A stretch of DNA of 9,167 nucleotides from an uncultured Campylobacter sp. (GCF_937890585.1 NZ_CALACG010000103.1:1-9167); one strand, 5' to 3'; positions 1 to 6,666 are shown, counted from the stretch's first letter. A program made the numbers and translations. The notes: a model not told the origin generated them from the sequence alone.

Positions 1-296
1 GGCTAAACAATAAAAATTTAGCAAATTTCTTGCTACTTGGCTTTTTAAATGGCCTTCTTCCTTGCGGGGTGGTCTATTATTTCTTAGCGCTTGGAATTTT
101 AAGTGCAAATGCAGCCGATGCGTCGCTAATAATGCTTATTTTTGGGCTTTGCACCTTGCCAGCGATGCTTTTAGCTAGTTTTGTCTTTGGCTTGCTGGGA
201 GAGAAATTTAAAGAGATCATGTTTAAACTCTCGGCTTGCATAATGATCGCAAATGGATTTTATCTATCATTTTTAGGATATAGAGCAAATGCCTAG
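1..296 (+). CDS. TauE/SafE-type (DsbD_2-like) integral membrane protein, 3' part
   Basis: The reading frame is open from the window edge (first full codon at base 3) to TAG at 294-296, so the 5' end is missing; the TTG at 30 is not a believable start. The visible ~97 residues contain the motif NGLLPCG followed by alternating hydrophobic segments and a short polar loop (GEKFKE). The glycine/proline/cysteine motif at a helix start is typical of the UreH/DsbD_2 branch of sulfite exporter TauE/SafE-like proteins. Members near cbb3 oxidase genes are often suspected of metal handling or redox maturation, but the substrate here cannot be told. The stop overlaps the kinase start by 8 bases (ATGCCTAG), so the two are translationally coupled. 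It corresponds in position to the membrane protein upstream of the sensor-regulator pair in C. jejuni (recalled synteny). Confidence 0.75.
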   Translation, partial: LNNKNLANFLLLGFLNGLLPCGVVYYFLALGILSANAADASLIMLIFGLCTLPAMLLASFVFGLLGEKFKEIMFKLSACIMIANGFYLSFLGYRANA

Positions 297-1026
297 TTTA
301 AATTTAGATGAAAATTTCCTGTCAAGTAGCGAGGGTATGAGGCTTGCTAAGCTTGCCACTATGGGCGAGATGATGGCAAATATAACTCATCAGTGGAAGC
401 AGCCGCTAAATGAGCTAAGTCTTATTTTATATAAGATGAAAAAGCTTGCAAACAGCGAAGAAGGAGAGTTTGTGGGCGCTTATGAGAGGGCTATGCAGAT
501 CATAAAATATATGGCTGATACGACTGATGATTTTAGTTCTTTTTTAAATACAAACACACTTTCACAAGAATTTAGCCTTGTAGACGCAGCTAGAGCGTCG
601 ATACAAATAGTAAAAGGCGTGATGAAAAAAGAGGGCGTTCATATAGAGCTTGAGGTGCTGGCTGACTCTAAAATTTGTGGTCACAAAAACAGGCTCATGC
701 AAGTCATCATAAATTTACTAAATAATGCAAAAGACGCACTAAATTTAAAAAAGATAGAAGACAAAAATATAAAAATAAGCATCGATAGCGATGATAAATT
801 TGCTTACATTAGCGTGCAAGATAATGGCGGCGGTATCGACGAAAGCGTCATGGATAAAATTTTCAAGCCATACTTTAGTACAAAAAATAACAAATCAACG
901 GGCATAGGTCTTTATATGTCAAAACAAATAGTTGAACAATTTAATGCAGAAATAACAGCGAGCAACAGCGATGGCGGTGCTTGCTTTTCGATAAAGTTAC
1001 CACACAAAGGAGAGATAGATGAATAA
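289..1026 (+). CDS. Soluble sensor histidine kinase/phosphatase, BumS-like
   Basis: This 245-residue protein has no membrane segment and no recognisable PAS, GAF or periplasmic sensor domain; only about 20 residues precede the transmitter. The dimerisation/phosphoacceptor helix carries THQWKQPLN with His34. The ATPase domain has an N box around Asn142-Ala150 (NLLNNAKDA), a G1 box DNGGGI (178-183), an F box KPYFST (193-198) and a G2 box GIGL (205-208), so ATP-binding motifs are complete. The residue after the phospho-acceptor His is Gln35 rather than the Glu/Asp of classical HisKA kinases; HQW-Q-P forms are common in epsilonproteobacterial kinases. The start ATG overlaps the previous gene by 8 bases and the stop overlaps the regulator by 8 bases. 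Its position just upstream of the regulator and ccoN matches C. jejuni Cj1492c, which I recall as BumS, a butyrate-responsive sensor acting mainly as a phosphatase. Orthology is inferred from context only. Confidence 0.85.
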   Translation: MPSLNLDENFLSSSEGMRLAKLATMGEMMANITHQWKQPLNELSLILYKMKKLANSEEGEFVGAYERAMQIIKYMADTTDDFSSFLNTNTLSQEFSLVDAARASIQIVKGVMKKEGVHIELEVLADSKICGHKNRLMQVIINLLNNAKDALNLKKIEDKNIKISIDSDDKFAYISVQDNGGGIDESVMDKIFKPYFSTKNNKSTGIGLYMSKQIVEQFNAEITASNSDGGACFSIKLPHKGEIDE

Positions 1027-1702
1027 AATTTTAAAGAACCTAACGGTTTTGCTGGTCGAGGACGACAACGACAGCAAAAAGATCATGCACGATGTGCTAA
1101 GTGACAATTTTGAGAAAGTTTTTACTGCTCAAAATGGTGATGAAGGTTTGAAAAAATTTAAGAAATACAACCCAAATATGGTAATTACAGATGTATTTAT
1201 GCCAATTAGTGATGGACTTGATATGACAAGATATATCAAGGAAATTTCTAAAGATACACCAGTCATCGTCCTAAGTGCGCATAGCGAAAAGGAGACCTTG
1301 CTAAAGGCGATAGATGTTGGCGTAGATAAATATCTTATCAAGCCTATCATGGCTGATGACATTTTAAAAACTATAGAAAATGTCGCTAAAAATAAGATAG
1401 AAACAGCAAATATCATCCAAGTCGCAAGCGGATATAGCTTTAACAAGATCAAACGCGTGCTGATTAGAGATGGCGTTGAAATTTCACTTACCAAAAAAGA
1501 GCTCGCATTTATCTCACTTTTGATAAAGAGACTTGGTACGCTTGTGCTTCATGATGAGATCAAAAGTGTCGTTTGGGTTGGCGAGAGTGTGACTGAGGCA
1601 GCTATTAGAACCTTTGTTAAGCGTGTTAGAGACAAGGTCGGTAACAACTTTATCAAAAACGTTCCAGGGCTTGGTTACAAAATAGACAGAAGACTTTCCT
1701 AG
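1019..1702 (+). CDS. OmpR/PhoB-type response regulator, BumR-like
   Basis: A 227-residue two-domain regulator. The receiver domain (about 7-120) has the acidic pair Asp15/Asp16, phospho-acceptor Asp58 in VITDVFMP, Ser86 in LSAHS at the switch position, and Lys108 in LIKPI, so it should be phosphorylatable. The C-terminal domain (about 130-225) is a winged helix of the Trans_reg_C type: ISLTKKELAFISLL near its start, the recognition region TEAAIRTFVKRVRDKVG, and the closing PGLGYKI hairpin. The ATG lies inside the kinase gene and is preceded by AAAGGAGA (1006-1013) five bases upstream. It is the presumed partner of the preceding kinase and lies 93 bases upstream of ccoN. By position it equals C. 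jejuni Cj1491c (recalled as BumR). Whether it controls the oxidase operon is not shown by sequence, though an inverted repeat surrounds the ccoN promoter. Confidence 0.9.
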   Translation: MNKILKNLTVLLVEDDNDSKKIMHDVLSDNFEKVFTAQNGDEGLKKFKKYNPNMVITDVFMPISDGLDMTRYIKEISKDTPVIVLSAHSEKETLLKAIDVGVDKYLIKPIMADDILKTIENVAKNKIETANIIQVASGYSFNKIKRVLIRDGVEISLTKKELAFISLLIKRLGTLVLHDEIKSVVWVGESVTEAAIRTFVKRVRDKVGNNFIKNVPGLGYKIDRRLS

Positions 1703-1710
1703 TTGATGAG

Positions 1711-1776
1711 AATTTATATTAATTAAGTTTTTTTATAGATTTTCTATCTTAGAATAACGAAATATTAATATAAATT
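1711..1776. repeat. 13-bp perfect inverted repeat flanking the ccoN promoter
   Basis: The left arm AATTTATATTAAT (1711-1723) is the exact reverse complement of the right arm ATTAATATAAATT (1764-1776), separated by 40 bases. The arms bracket the proposed -35/-10 elements. The right arm also contains the self-palindrome ATATTAATAT (1762-1771). The arms are pure A/T, so a weak hairpin or chance in AT-rich DNA is possible, but a paired operator for a dimeric regulator such as the one encoded just upstream is an obvious alternative. Confidence 0.5.
1722..1755 (+). promoter_or_regulatory. Putative sigma70 promoter of the ccoNOQP operon
   Basis: ATTAAGTTTT (1722-1731) resembles the Campylobacter -35-region consensus TTTAAGTnTT, followed by the T-rich spacer usual in this genus and a -10-like TAGAAT at 1750-1755. 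It sits in the only sizeable gap (93 bases) between the regulator and ccoN. The match is by eye and the -10 is imperfect, so read-through from the two-component genes may also contribute. Confidence 0.5.
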
Positions 1777-1781
1777 TAACT

Positions 1782-1789
1782 AGGAGGAA
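1782..1789 (+). promoter_or_regulatory. Strong ribosome binding site of ccoN
   Basis: AGGAGGAA lies six bases before the ATG at 1796 and is the closest match to the anti-Shine-Dalgarno consensus in the window. It fixes the ccoN start and fits a highly expressed oxidase operon. Confidence 0.8.
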
Positions 1790-1795
1790 ATTTTT

Positions 1796-3286
1796 ATGCG
1801 ACCATCCCAGTTGCTACATTATGATTATAGTGTGGCAAAACTTTTTATGTTTGCAACGATACTTTTTGGTATCGTTGGAATGGCTATTGGCGTAGTTATA
1901 GCCTTTCAGATGTCCTGTCCAGAGCTTAACTACATAGCTGGTGAATATTCGGCTTTTGGGAGGTTGCGTCCTCTTCATACCAATGGCATCATCTTTGGCT
2001 TTATGCTATCTGGCATATTTGCCACTTGGTACTACATCGGACAGCGTGTTTTAAAGGTCTCGATGAGTGAGTCGCCATTTTTGATGTTTATTGGTAAGCT
2101 TCATTTTTGGCTATATATGCTTGTTATGGTTTTGGCTGTTGTTACGCTTTTTATGGGCGAAAGCACAGCTAAAGAGTACGCCGAGCTTGAGTGGCCACTA
2201 GATATCGCAGTGGTCTTGGTTTGGGTGCTTTGGGGCGTTAGTATATTTGGCCTCATCGGTATTCGCCGTGAAAAGACACTTTATATCTCAGTTTGGTACT
2301 ACATCGCTACATTTTTAGGCGTTGCGATGCTATATCTATTTAACAATATGGAAGTTCCAACAAGACTTGTTACAGGATATGGCTCATGGCTACACTCTGT
2401 ATCTATGTACGCTGGCTCAAACGATGCCTTGGTTCAGTGGTGGTACGGACACAACGCAGTTGCCTTTGTGTTTACGGTAGCTATCATCGCTCAAATTTAT
2501 TATTTCTTACCAAAAGAGAGCGGCCAGCCGATATTTTCATATAAATTATCGCTATTTTCATTCTGGGGTCTTATGTTCATCTACCTTTGGGCGGGCGGAC
2601 ACCACCTCATATACTCTGCTACACCTGACTGGATGCAGACTATGGGCTCAGTTTTCTCTGTAGTTTTGATACTTCCTTCATGGGGTTCAGCGATAAATAT
2701 CCTTCTTACAATGAAGGGCGAGTGGGCGCAGCTTAGAGAGAGTCCGCTTATTAAATTTATGATCCTAGCTTCGACATTTTATATGTTCTCAACGCTTGAA
2801 GGACCGATACTTTCTATCAAGTCTGTAAACGCCCTAGCGCACTTTACTGACTGGGTACCAGGACACGTTCATGACGGCGCTCTTGGCTGGGTTGGCTTTA
2901 TGATCATGGCGGCACTTTATCACATGACACCGCGCGTGTTTAAGCGTGAAATTTACTCAAAGTCGCTAATGGAAGCTCAGTTTTGGATACAAACAACAGG
3001 TATAGTTTTATACTTTGCCTCTATGTGGATCGCTGGTATCACACAAGGTATGATGTGGAGAGCGACTGATAGCTACGGAAATTTACTCTACTCGTTCATA
3101 GACACAGTAGTTGTGCTTATCCCATACTACTATATAAGGGCTATTGGTGGACTTCTTTATCTAGTTGGCTTCTTGATGTTTGCTTATAACATCTATAAAT
3201 CAACTTCTGCTAAAGCTATCTTAGCAGAGCCAAAAAGCGCTTCGCCAATGGGCGGCGGGGCAAAAGCTAGCACGGAGGTGATGTGA
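1796..3286 (+). CDS. ccoN: Cytochrome c oxidase cbb3-type, subunit I (CcoN)
   Basis: Catalytic subunit of the cbb3 heme-copper oxidase, reducing O2 to water at the heme b3-CuB centre in the inner membrane. The 496-residue protein, slightly longer than usual, is almost entirely transmembrane helices. All expected ligands are present: His61 (PLHTNG) and His359 for low-spin heme b, His357 for heme b3 (PGHVHDGALGW), and His219 (WWYGHN), His269 and His270 (AGGHH) for CuB. Tyr263, six residues before His269, sits where the cross-linked active-site tyrosine of cbb3 enzymes lies in helix VII. The start has a strong RBS. The last ~25 residues are a polar, glycine/alanine-rich cytoplasmic-type tail (PMGGGAKAS). 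The stop TGA overlaps the ccoO ATG by one base, so the subunits are translationally coupled. Confidence 0.98.
   Translation: MRPSQLLHYDYSVAKLFMFATILFGIVGMAIGVVIAFQMSCPELNYIAGEYSAFGRLRPLHTNGIIFGFMLSGIFATWYYIGQRVLKVSMSESPFLMFIGKLHFWLYMLVMVLAVVTLFMGESTAKEYAELEWPLDIAVVLVWVLWGVSIFGLIGIRREKTLYISVWYYIATFLGVAMLYLFNNMEVPTRLVTGYGSWLHSVSMYAGSNDALVQWWYGHNAVAFVFTVAIIAQIYYFLPKESGQPIFSYKLSLFSFWGLMFIYLWAGGHHLIYSATPDWMQTMGSVFSVVLILPSWGSAINILLTMKGEWAQLRESPLIKFMILASTFYMFSTLEGPILSIKSVNALAHFTDWVPGHVHDGALGWVGFMIMAALYHMTPRVFKREIYSKSLMEAQFWIQTTGIVLYFASMWIAGITQGMMWRATDSYGNLLYSFIDTVVVLIPYYYIRAIGGLLYLVGFLMFAYNIYKSTSAKAILAEPKSASPMGGGAKASTEVM
3274..3278 (+). promoter_or_regulatory. Ribosome binding site deciding the ccoO start
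   Basis: GGAGG at 3274-3278 lies seven bases before ATG 3286 and only four before GTG 3283. The ATG gives normal spacing and the common TGATG stop-start coupling, so it is preferred over the one-codon-longer GTG start. Confidence 0.7.
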
Positions 3287-3951
3287 TGTTTGCTTGGTTA
3301 GAAAAAAATCCATTCTTTTTTGCAGTTTGTGTATTTGTCGTCATCGCTTACGCTGGTATAGTTGAAATTTTGCCAGACTTTGCAAACAGAGCTAGACCGC
3401 TTGAGGGCACAAAGCCTTACACCGTTTTAGAGCTAGCTGGTAAAAACGTCTATATGCAAAATGGCTGCAACACTTGCCATTCACAGCAGATCCGTCCGTT
3501 TAAGGCAGAGACTGATAGATACGGCATGTACTCGCTAAGCGGTGAATTTGCATATGATCGCCCGCACCTTTGGGGTTCAAAAAGAACAGGCCCTGATCTT
3601 ATGCGTGTGGGTAATTATAGAACGACTGACTGGCACGAAAACCATATGCTAGACCCAGTTTCAGTAGTGCCAGGCTCGATCATGCCTGCATATCCATTTT
3701 TATTTAAGAAAAATGCTGATATCGAGACTGCTTACGCTGAAGCGCTAACGGTTAAAAAGGTTTTTAACACACCTTATGACGAAAAAGATATGCCAGCACT
3801 TGGCACGCTAGAGCAGACAAATGCTAATGTCAAGGCTGAAGCTGCAGCTATCGTTGAAAATATGAAAGATGAGCAGGTAAAAAGTGCGTTTGAAAAAGGT
3901 GAAATTCGCCAGATCGTAGCGCTTATCGCTTATCTAAACAGCCTAAAGTAG
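3286..3951 (+). CDS. ccoO: Cytochrome c oxidase cbb3-type, subunit II (CcoO)
   Basis: Mono-heme c subunit that passes electrons from CcoP to CcoN. The 221-residue protein has one N-terminal membrane anchor (about 9-28) and a periplasmic cytochrome c domain. The heme site CNTCH (Cys61, Cys64, His65) is followed by SQQIRPF, typical of CcoO, and the distal methionine is probably Met133 in SIMPAYPF. The region RYGMYSLSGEFAYDRPHLWG and the RTGPDLMRVG segment are also family hallmarks. The gene overlaps the ccoN stop by one base; its TAG is merged with the ccoQ ribosome binding site (AGGAG, 3950-3954), nine bases before the next ATG. Confidence 0.98.
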   Translation: MFAWLEKNPFFFAVCVFVVIAYAGIVEILPDFANRARPLEGTKPYTVLELAGKNVYMQNGCNTCHSQQIRPFKAETDRYGMYSLSGEFAYDRPHLWGSKRTGPDLMRVGNYRTTDWHENHMLDPVSVVPGSIMPAYPFLFKKNADIETAYAEALTVKKVFNTPYDEKDMPALGTLEQTNANVKAEAAAIVENMKDEQVKSAFEKGEIRQIVALIAYLNSLK

Positions 3952-3960
3952 GAGCGAGAG

Positions 3961-4173
3961 ATGGAGAACATTAGAGAGCTTCAAGCTTATGGCTACTTTT
4001 TCTTAACAGCATTTTTGGCGATCACTTTGTACGCCTACTTTTTTCACCTTTTCAAAAGTGAAAAAACTGGCAGAAGAAACTACGAGCAGTACTCAAAGCT
4101 CGCACTTAATGATGAGATCGGCGGAGAAATTTTAGAGCGCAAGGCTATAAAGGAGAGCGTATGCAATGGCTAA
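3961..4173 (+). CDS. ccoQ: Cytochrome c oxidase cbb3-type, subunit IV (CcoQ)
   Basis: A 70-residue protein with one transmembrane helix (about 11-29, GYFFLTAFLAITLYAYFFH) followed by a charged tail, KSEKTGRRNYEQYSKLALND. Single-helix proteins with the GRRNYE-Y-LAL signature between ccoO and ccoP are the CcoQ subunit, which is thought to stabilise the association of CcoP with the CcoNO core. AGGAG six bases upstream supports the ATG. Its last 13 bases overlap ccoP, whose ribosome binding site (AAAGGAG, 4149-4155) lies inside ccoQ. Confidence 0.9.
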   Translation: MENIRELQAYGYFFLTAFLAITLYAYFFHLFKSEKTGRRNYEQYSKLALNDEIGGEILERKAIKESVCNG

Positions 4174-5024
4174 ATTTAGAAGATAATATAAATTTACTTG
4201 CGTTAATAGGTGCCATTTTAACAATCGTAATAACCGTTGTAATAGCTGGTAAATACGTTGGACAAATGAAGACAAAAAAAGATGACAACGCAGAGCTTAG
4301 CGAGCACAACTGGGACGGCATAGGTGAGTATAAAAACCCTGTCCCACTTGGCTGGGCGGTCGTCTTTTTGCTAGCGCTAGTTTGGGCGGTTTGGTACTAT
4401 TTGATCGGCTATCCGCTAAATTCCTACTCGCAAATCGGCGAGTACAACAAAGAGGTTAAAGAGGCAAACGCTAAATTTGAAAAAGAGTATGCAAACCCAA
4501 GCAAAGAGACGCTTCACGCTATGGGTGAGAGCATATATCTCGTGCAGTGCTCAGCATGTCACGGCATCACAGGCGATGGCATAGGTGGCAAGGCTGCAAA
4601 TTTACAAGTTTGGGGTAGCGAAAAAGGCATAGTTGAGGCGATACTAAACGGCTCAAAAGGGCTTGAATATCCTATGGGCGAGATGCCAGCAGGTTTGGCT
4701 GATGCTGAGGGCGCAAAAGCGATCGCAGCATACGTAGCTAAAGAGATAAGTGCGATAAAAAGCACTAAAAATGAAAATTTAGTAGCAACTGGCAAAGAGC
4801 TTTATGCAGTTTGCGCAGCATGTCACGGCGAAGATGGCAAGGGCATGGAGGGCATGTCGGTCGATCTTAGCAAATATGGCTCGGCTAGCTTTGTGGCTGA
4901 TGTGCTAAATCGCGGTAAAAAAGGTGCGATCGGCACTATGCCTAAATTTAACGACGGCAGACTAAATGATATCCAGCAAAAAGCAGTTGGCGAGTACGTC
5001 ATATCGCTATCAAAGGGCGAATAA
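4161..5024 (+). CDS. ccoP: Cytochrome c oxidase cbb3-type, subunit III (CcoP), di-heme
   Basis: Entry point for electrons from periplasmic cytochrome c into cbb3 oxidase. The 287-residue protein has two N-terminal membrane helices (about 10-31 and 63-82) separated by a cytoplasmic loop ending in EHNWDGIGEYKNPVP, a CcoP signature. Two cytochrome c modules follow: CSACH (Cys130, Cys133, His134), probable distal Met175 (GEMPAG); and CAACH (Cys218, Cys221, His222), probable Met260 (GTMPKF). Two hemes and two anchors give the usual CcoP architecture. The start overlaps ccoQ by 13 bases with a good RBS five bases upstream; the stop TAA shares one base with the next gene's ATG. Confidence 0.97.
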   Translation: MQWLNLEDNINLLALIGAILTIVITVVIAGKYVGQMKTKKDDNAELSEHNWDGIGEYKNPVPLGWAVVFLLALVWAVWYYLIGYPLNSYSQIGEYNKEVKEANAKFEKEYANPSKETLHAMGESIYLVQCSACHGITGDGIGGKAANLQVWGSEKGIVEAILNGSKGLEYPMGEMPAGLADAEGAKAIAAYVAKEISAIKSTKNENLVATGKELYAVCAACHGEDGKGMEGMSVDLSKYGSASFVADVLNRGKKGAIGTMPKFNDGRLNDIQQKAVGEYVISLSKGE

Positions 5025-5239
5025 TGGAAAATAATAATAGAAATATCTTTGCCTTAAATGGCATTAGCGGTTTTTTAATAGCGGTGGTGCTTTTGCTCTC
5101 TATCCTAGCGGTGCTTACATATATGGGTATCGGCTTGCAGCAAGAGGTCGCGACCAAGCCTTACTCGCTAAAAGACGCGGCTAGTCTTGAGATGAAGAGC
5201 GTAGATAACGCTAAACATGTCATTGTAAAGGAGAAGTGA
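5024..5239 (+). CDS. Small DUF4006-like membrane protein of the cbb3 operon
   Basis: This 71-residue protein starts with a short polar stretch (MENNNRNIFALNGISG), then one hydrophobic helix (about 15-37) and a C-terminal segment beginning QQEVATKPYSLKDA. The sequence and location directly behind ccoP fit the DUF4006 family of Campylobacter and relatives, whose function is not established. The ATG overlaps the ccoP stop by one base (TAATG), so translation should depend on ccoP. It may be a small accessory subunit or assembly factor of the oxidase; this is inference from context. Confidence 0.8.
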   Translation: MENNNRNIFALNGISGFLIAVVLLLSILAVLTYMGIGLQQEVATKPYSLKDAASLEMKSVDNAKHVIVKEK

Positions 5240-5340
5240 TGTTAGGCATAATAGAAAAAGCCATTATCCTGCTAATAATCGTCGCAGGTGCCATTTGTGC
5301 GTGGTCAGTGCTTACACCAAATCACCTCTTTGTAGGCTAA
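5239..5340 (+). CDS. 33-residue single-helix membrane microprotein
   Basis: An ATG at 5239 overlaps the TGA of the upstream gene by one base (TGATG) and opens a frame of 33 codons ending in TAA at 5338-5340. The product begins MLGIIEKAII, has one continuous hydrophobic segment (about 7-25) and ends PNHLFVG. AAAGGAGA (5227-5234) lies four bases before the ATG, a proper ribosome binding site. The next gene starts two bases after its stop. Coupling on both sides and a clean transmembrane profile argue that it is real although short. It resembles in size and topology the tiny single-helix subunits found in respiratory oxidases, such as CcoM of Pseudomonas stutzeri cbb3 oxidase, but no sequence identity is claimed. 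Confidence 0.7.
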   Translation: MLGIIEKAIILLIIVAGAICAWSVLTPNHLFVG

Positions 5341-5342
5341 AT

Positions 5343-5912
5343 TTGAAGAAATTTGCACTCATTTTTATCATTTTGCTATGTCAAAATTTGGCTTGGGGTG
5401 CAAATTTCGTTATCAATAACGATGAAATTTTAAGCCAAAAAGTGAGCCAAAAGCTAAATGAGATCGGCAGTGAGCTTTATGAAAAAAGCGGCATAAATTT
5501 AGTGGTTGGCGTATATAAAGATGGCGAGCTTGACACGCTTTTAAAAGAGCAAAATTTAAGCTCGCCATTTGCCTTTTTAGCTCTTATCAGAGATAAAAAA
5601 AGGGTGGAAATTTTTAGTGATAGCAAAACTTCAGAGCTCTTTAACAAGGAGCAAATTTTAAGTCCTAATCCAGAATCAGGCACCATCATCCCCATTTTAG
5701 TCTCAAAAAATGGTAAAGACGTCTATAACGCCGCTATTTTAAACGGCTACGCAGATATCGCCGAGCAGATCGCTGGGAGCTTAAATCTAAGCCTAGAAAG
5801 TGGCATCGGCAGCTCAAATAAGACTACGCTAAATTTCTTGCGTATCTTCATATACGCGCTAATTGGCCTTTTTGTCGTCATAATCTTTTATAAAAAGGTA
5901 AAAAATGGCTAA
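5343..5912 (+). CDS. Periplasmic membrane-anchored TPM-like protein
   Basis: Read from TTG 5343 the product is 189 residues. This start gives a textbook signal peptide (MKKFALIFIILLCQNLAWGA, cut before NF) and follows the upstream stop by two bases; the frame extends to TTG 5295, but that would bury the signal peptide and overlap the microprotein. The mature part has a helix ILSQKVSQKLNEIGSELYEKSG followed by strand INLVVGVY, then FAFLALIRDKKRVEIFS, and later GKDVYNAAILNGYADIAEQ. This order and spacing resemble the TPM domain (TLP18.3/Psb32/MOLO-1), some of which assist assembly of membrane complexes; similarity is by eye. A C-terminal helix (about 164-183) anchors it with a short basic tail. 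Its stop overlaps the FixH-like gene by 8 bases. A role in oxidase assembly or quality control is inference. Confidence 0.75.
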   Translation: MKKFALIFIILLCQNLAWGANFVINNDEILSQKVSQKLNEIGSELYEKSGINLVVGVYKDGELDTLLKEQNLSSPFAFLALIRDKKRVEIFSDSKTSELFNKEQILSPNPESGTIIPILVSKNGKDVYNAAILNGYADIAEQIAGSLNLSLESGIGSSNKTTLNFLRIFIYALIGLFVVIIFYKKVKNG

Positions 5913-6375
5913 AAAAACATTTTGGCCTTATGCCATCGTCCTTTCTATCATCGCTATCATCATCGCCTGCGTCGCAACCATCGTCATAGCGCTGCAAAAC
6001 CCAGTCGAGATGGATAGCGCTTATATGCAAAGCTACCAAAAAGTCGATGAAAACATTACCTTTATAAAAGAGAGCGAGGCGAGATTTGATGAGAAATTTG
6101 GCCTTAAATTTGAGCCAGAATTTAAAGCTCTGCAGGGCAAATTTAAATTTCACCTAACGCCAAAAAATGGCGAAATTTCAAGCCTTAGCTATGAAATTTT
6201 ACTCACTCGCCCACAAACAAACAAAGACAACAAGACATTAAACGCCTCATGGCAAGAAAATGAGCTTGTAAGCGAGAGCGTGAGCCTAAAAGAGGGCAGG
6301 TGGCAGTTACTTTTAAGACTTAGCGATAAGCAAGATACGAGATATTATAAATTTGATTTTAATGCTACAAAGTAA
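5905..6375 (+). CDS. FixH/CcoH-like cbb3 oxidase assembly protein
   Basis: A 156-residue protein with one N-terminal membrane helix (about 8-30) after FWPY, followed by NPVEMDSAYMQSYQKVDENI. A helix leading into a PV-x-x-D-x-x-Y motif is characteristic of FixH/CcoH proteins, which help assemble cbb3 oxidase. The periplasmic part includes a beta-rich segment with GRWQLLLRLSD and YYKFDF near the end, as in FixH/YtkA-like domains. It overlaps the previous gene by 8 bases; AAAGG (5894-5898) lies six bases before the ATG. It is the last recognisable gene of the operon. No clear terminator follows in 6376-6441. By position it equals C. jejuni Cj1483c (recalled). Confidence 0.75.
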   Translation: MAKKTFWPYAIVLSIIAIIIACVATIVIALQNPVEMDSAYMQSYQKVDENITFIKESEARFDEKFGLKFEPEFKALQGKFKFHLTPKNGEISSLSYEILLTRPQTNKDNKTLNASWQENELVSESVSLKEGRWQLLLRLSDKQDTRYYKFDFNATK

Positions 6376-6441
6376 GTTAAATTTGCATCCAAAATCTCTT
6401 TTGCCAAAGTTAAAAACAAATAAATTTTACTAAACGCTAGA

Positions 6442-6666
6442 TCAAACCTCTTTAAAACCAAAATTTAAGCCCAAACGCTTGCCAGTTTTAACATACTCTT
6501 TAAATTTATAGATTAGAGGCGACCATTTTTTAGTATCTAGCTTTTCATCTTTTAACAAATTTTCATCCACAAAGATGCCAACTATCCTGCAAGTGACTAT
6601 ACAAAACCACTCCTTTATCTCGCACTTTTCTACGATCGTTTTTATCTGTATCTAGCACTCTTTTAT
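6442..6666 (-). pseudogene. Flavin-reductase-like protein, 3' remnant
   Basis: Reading the minus strand from the nhaA stop, the same frame stays open for 69 codons to TGA at 6442-6444. It encodes EIKEWFCIVTCRIVGIFVDE and then KKWSPLIYKFKEYVKTGKRL and ends GLNFGFKEV. This looks like the C-terminal quarter of the flavin reductase (FMN-binding, DIM6/NTAB-like) family, with the typical W-PL--K--EY---G-RLGLNF ending. The codons just before the nhaA TAG spell IKEC, and I-K-E-C-x-I-Q-I would suit the EC(P/L)IQ stretch of that family, so the remnant probably begins near 6666 with TAG replacing a sense codon. It has no start or RBS of its own. The matching N-terminus is at 8384-8464. The identification is by eye. 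Confidence 0.6.

Noticed and set aside
1129..1494. Minus-strand frame of 121 codons opposite the response regulator
   Set aside because: It is the shadow of the receiver domain, whose catalytic residues are all in the plus-strand frame.
3283..3285. GTG as the start of ccoO
   Set aside because: ATG 3286 has better Shine-Dalgarno spacing and the usual stop-start overlap; the difference is one residue.
4559..4795. Minus-strand frame of 78 codons inside ccoP
   Set aside because: It is antisense to the di-heme cytochrome domain; no RBS or family resemblance.
5295..5342. N-terminal extension of the TPM-like protein from TTG 5295
   Set aside because: It overlaps the coupled microprotein, has no RBS and would place 16 residues before a classical signal peptide.
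5477..6153. Two minus-strand frames opposite the TPM-like and FixH-like genes
   Set aside because: Both cover genes with signal peptide or membrane-helix logic and operon coupling on the plus strand; the frames themselves have no start context.
6376..6441. Terminator between the FixH-like gene and the flavin-reductase remnant
   Set aside because: Only scattered A/T runs are present; no stem of useful length followed by a T run on either strand.
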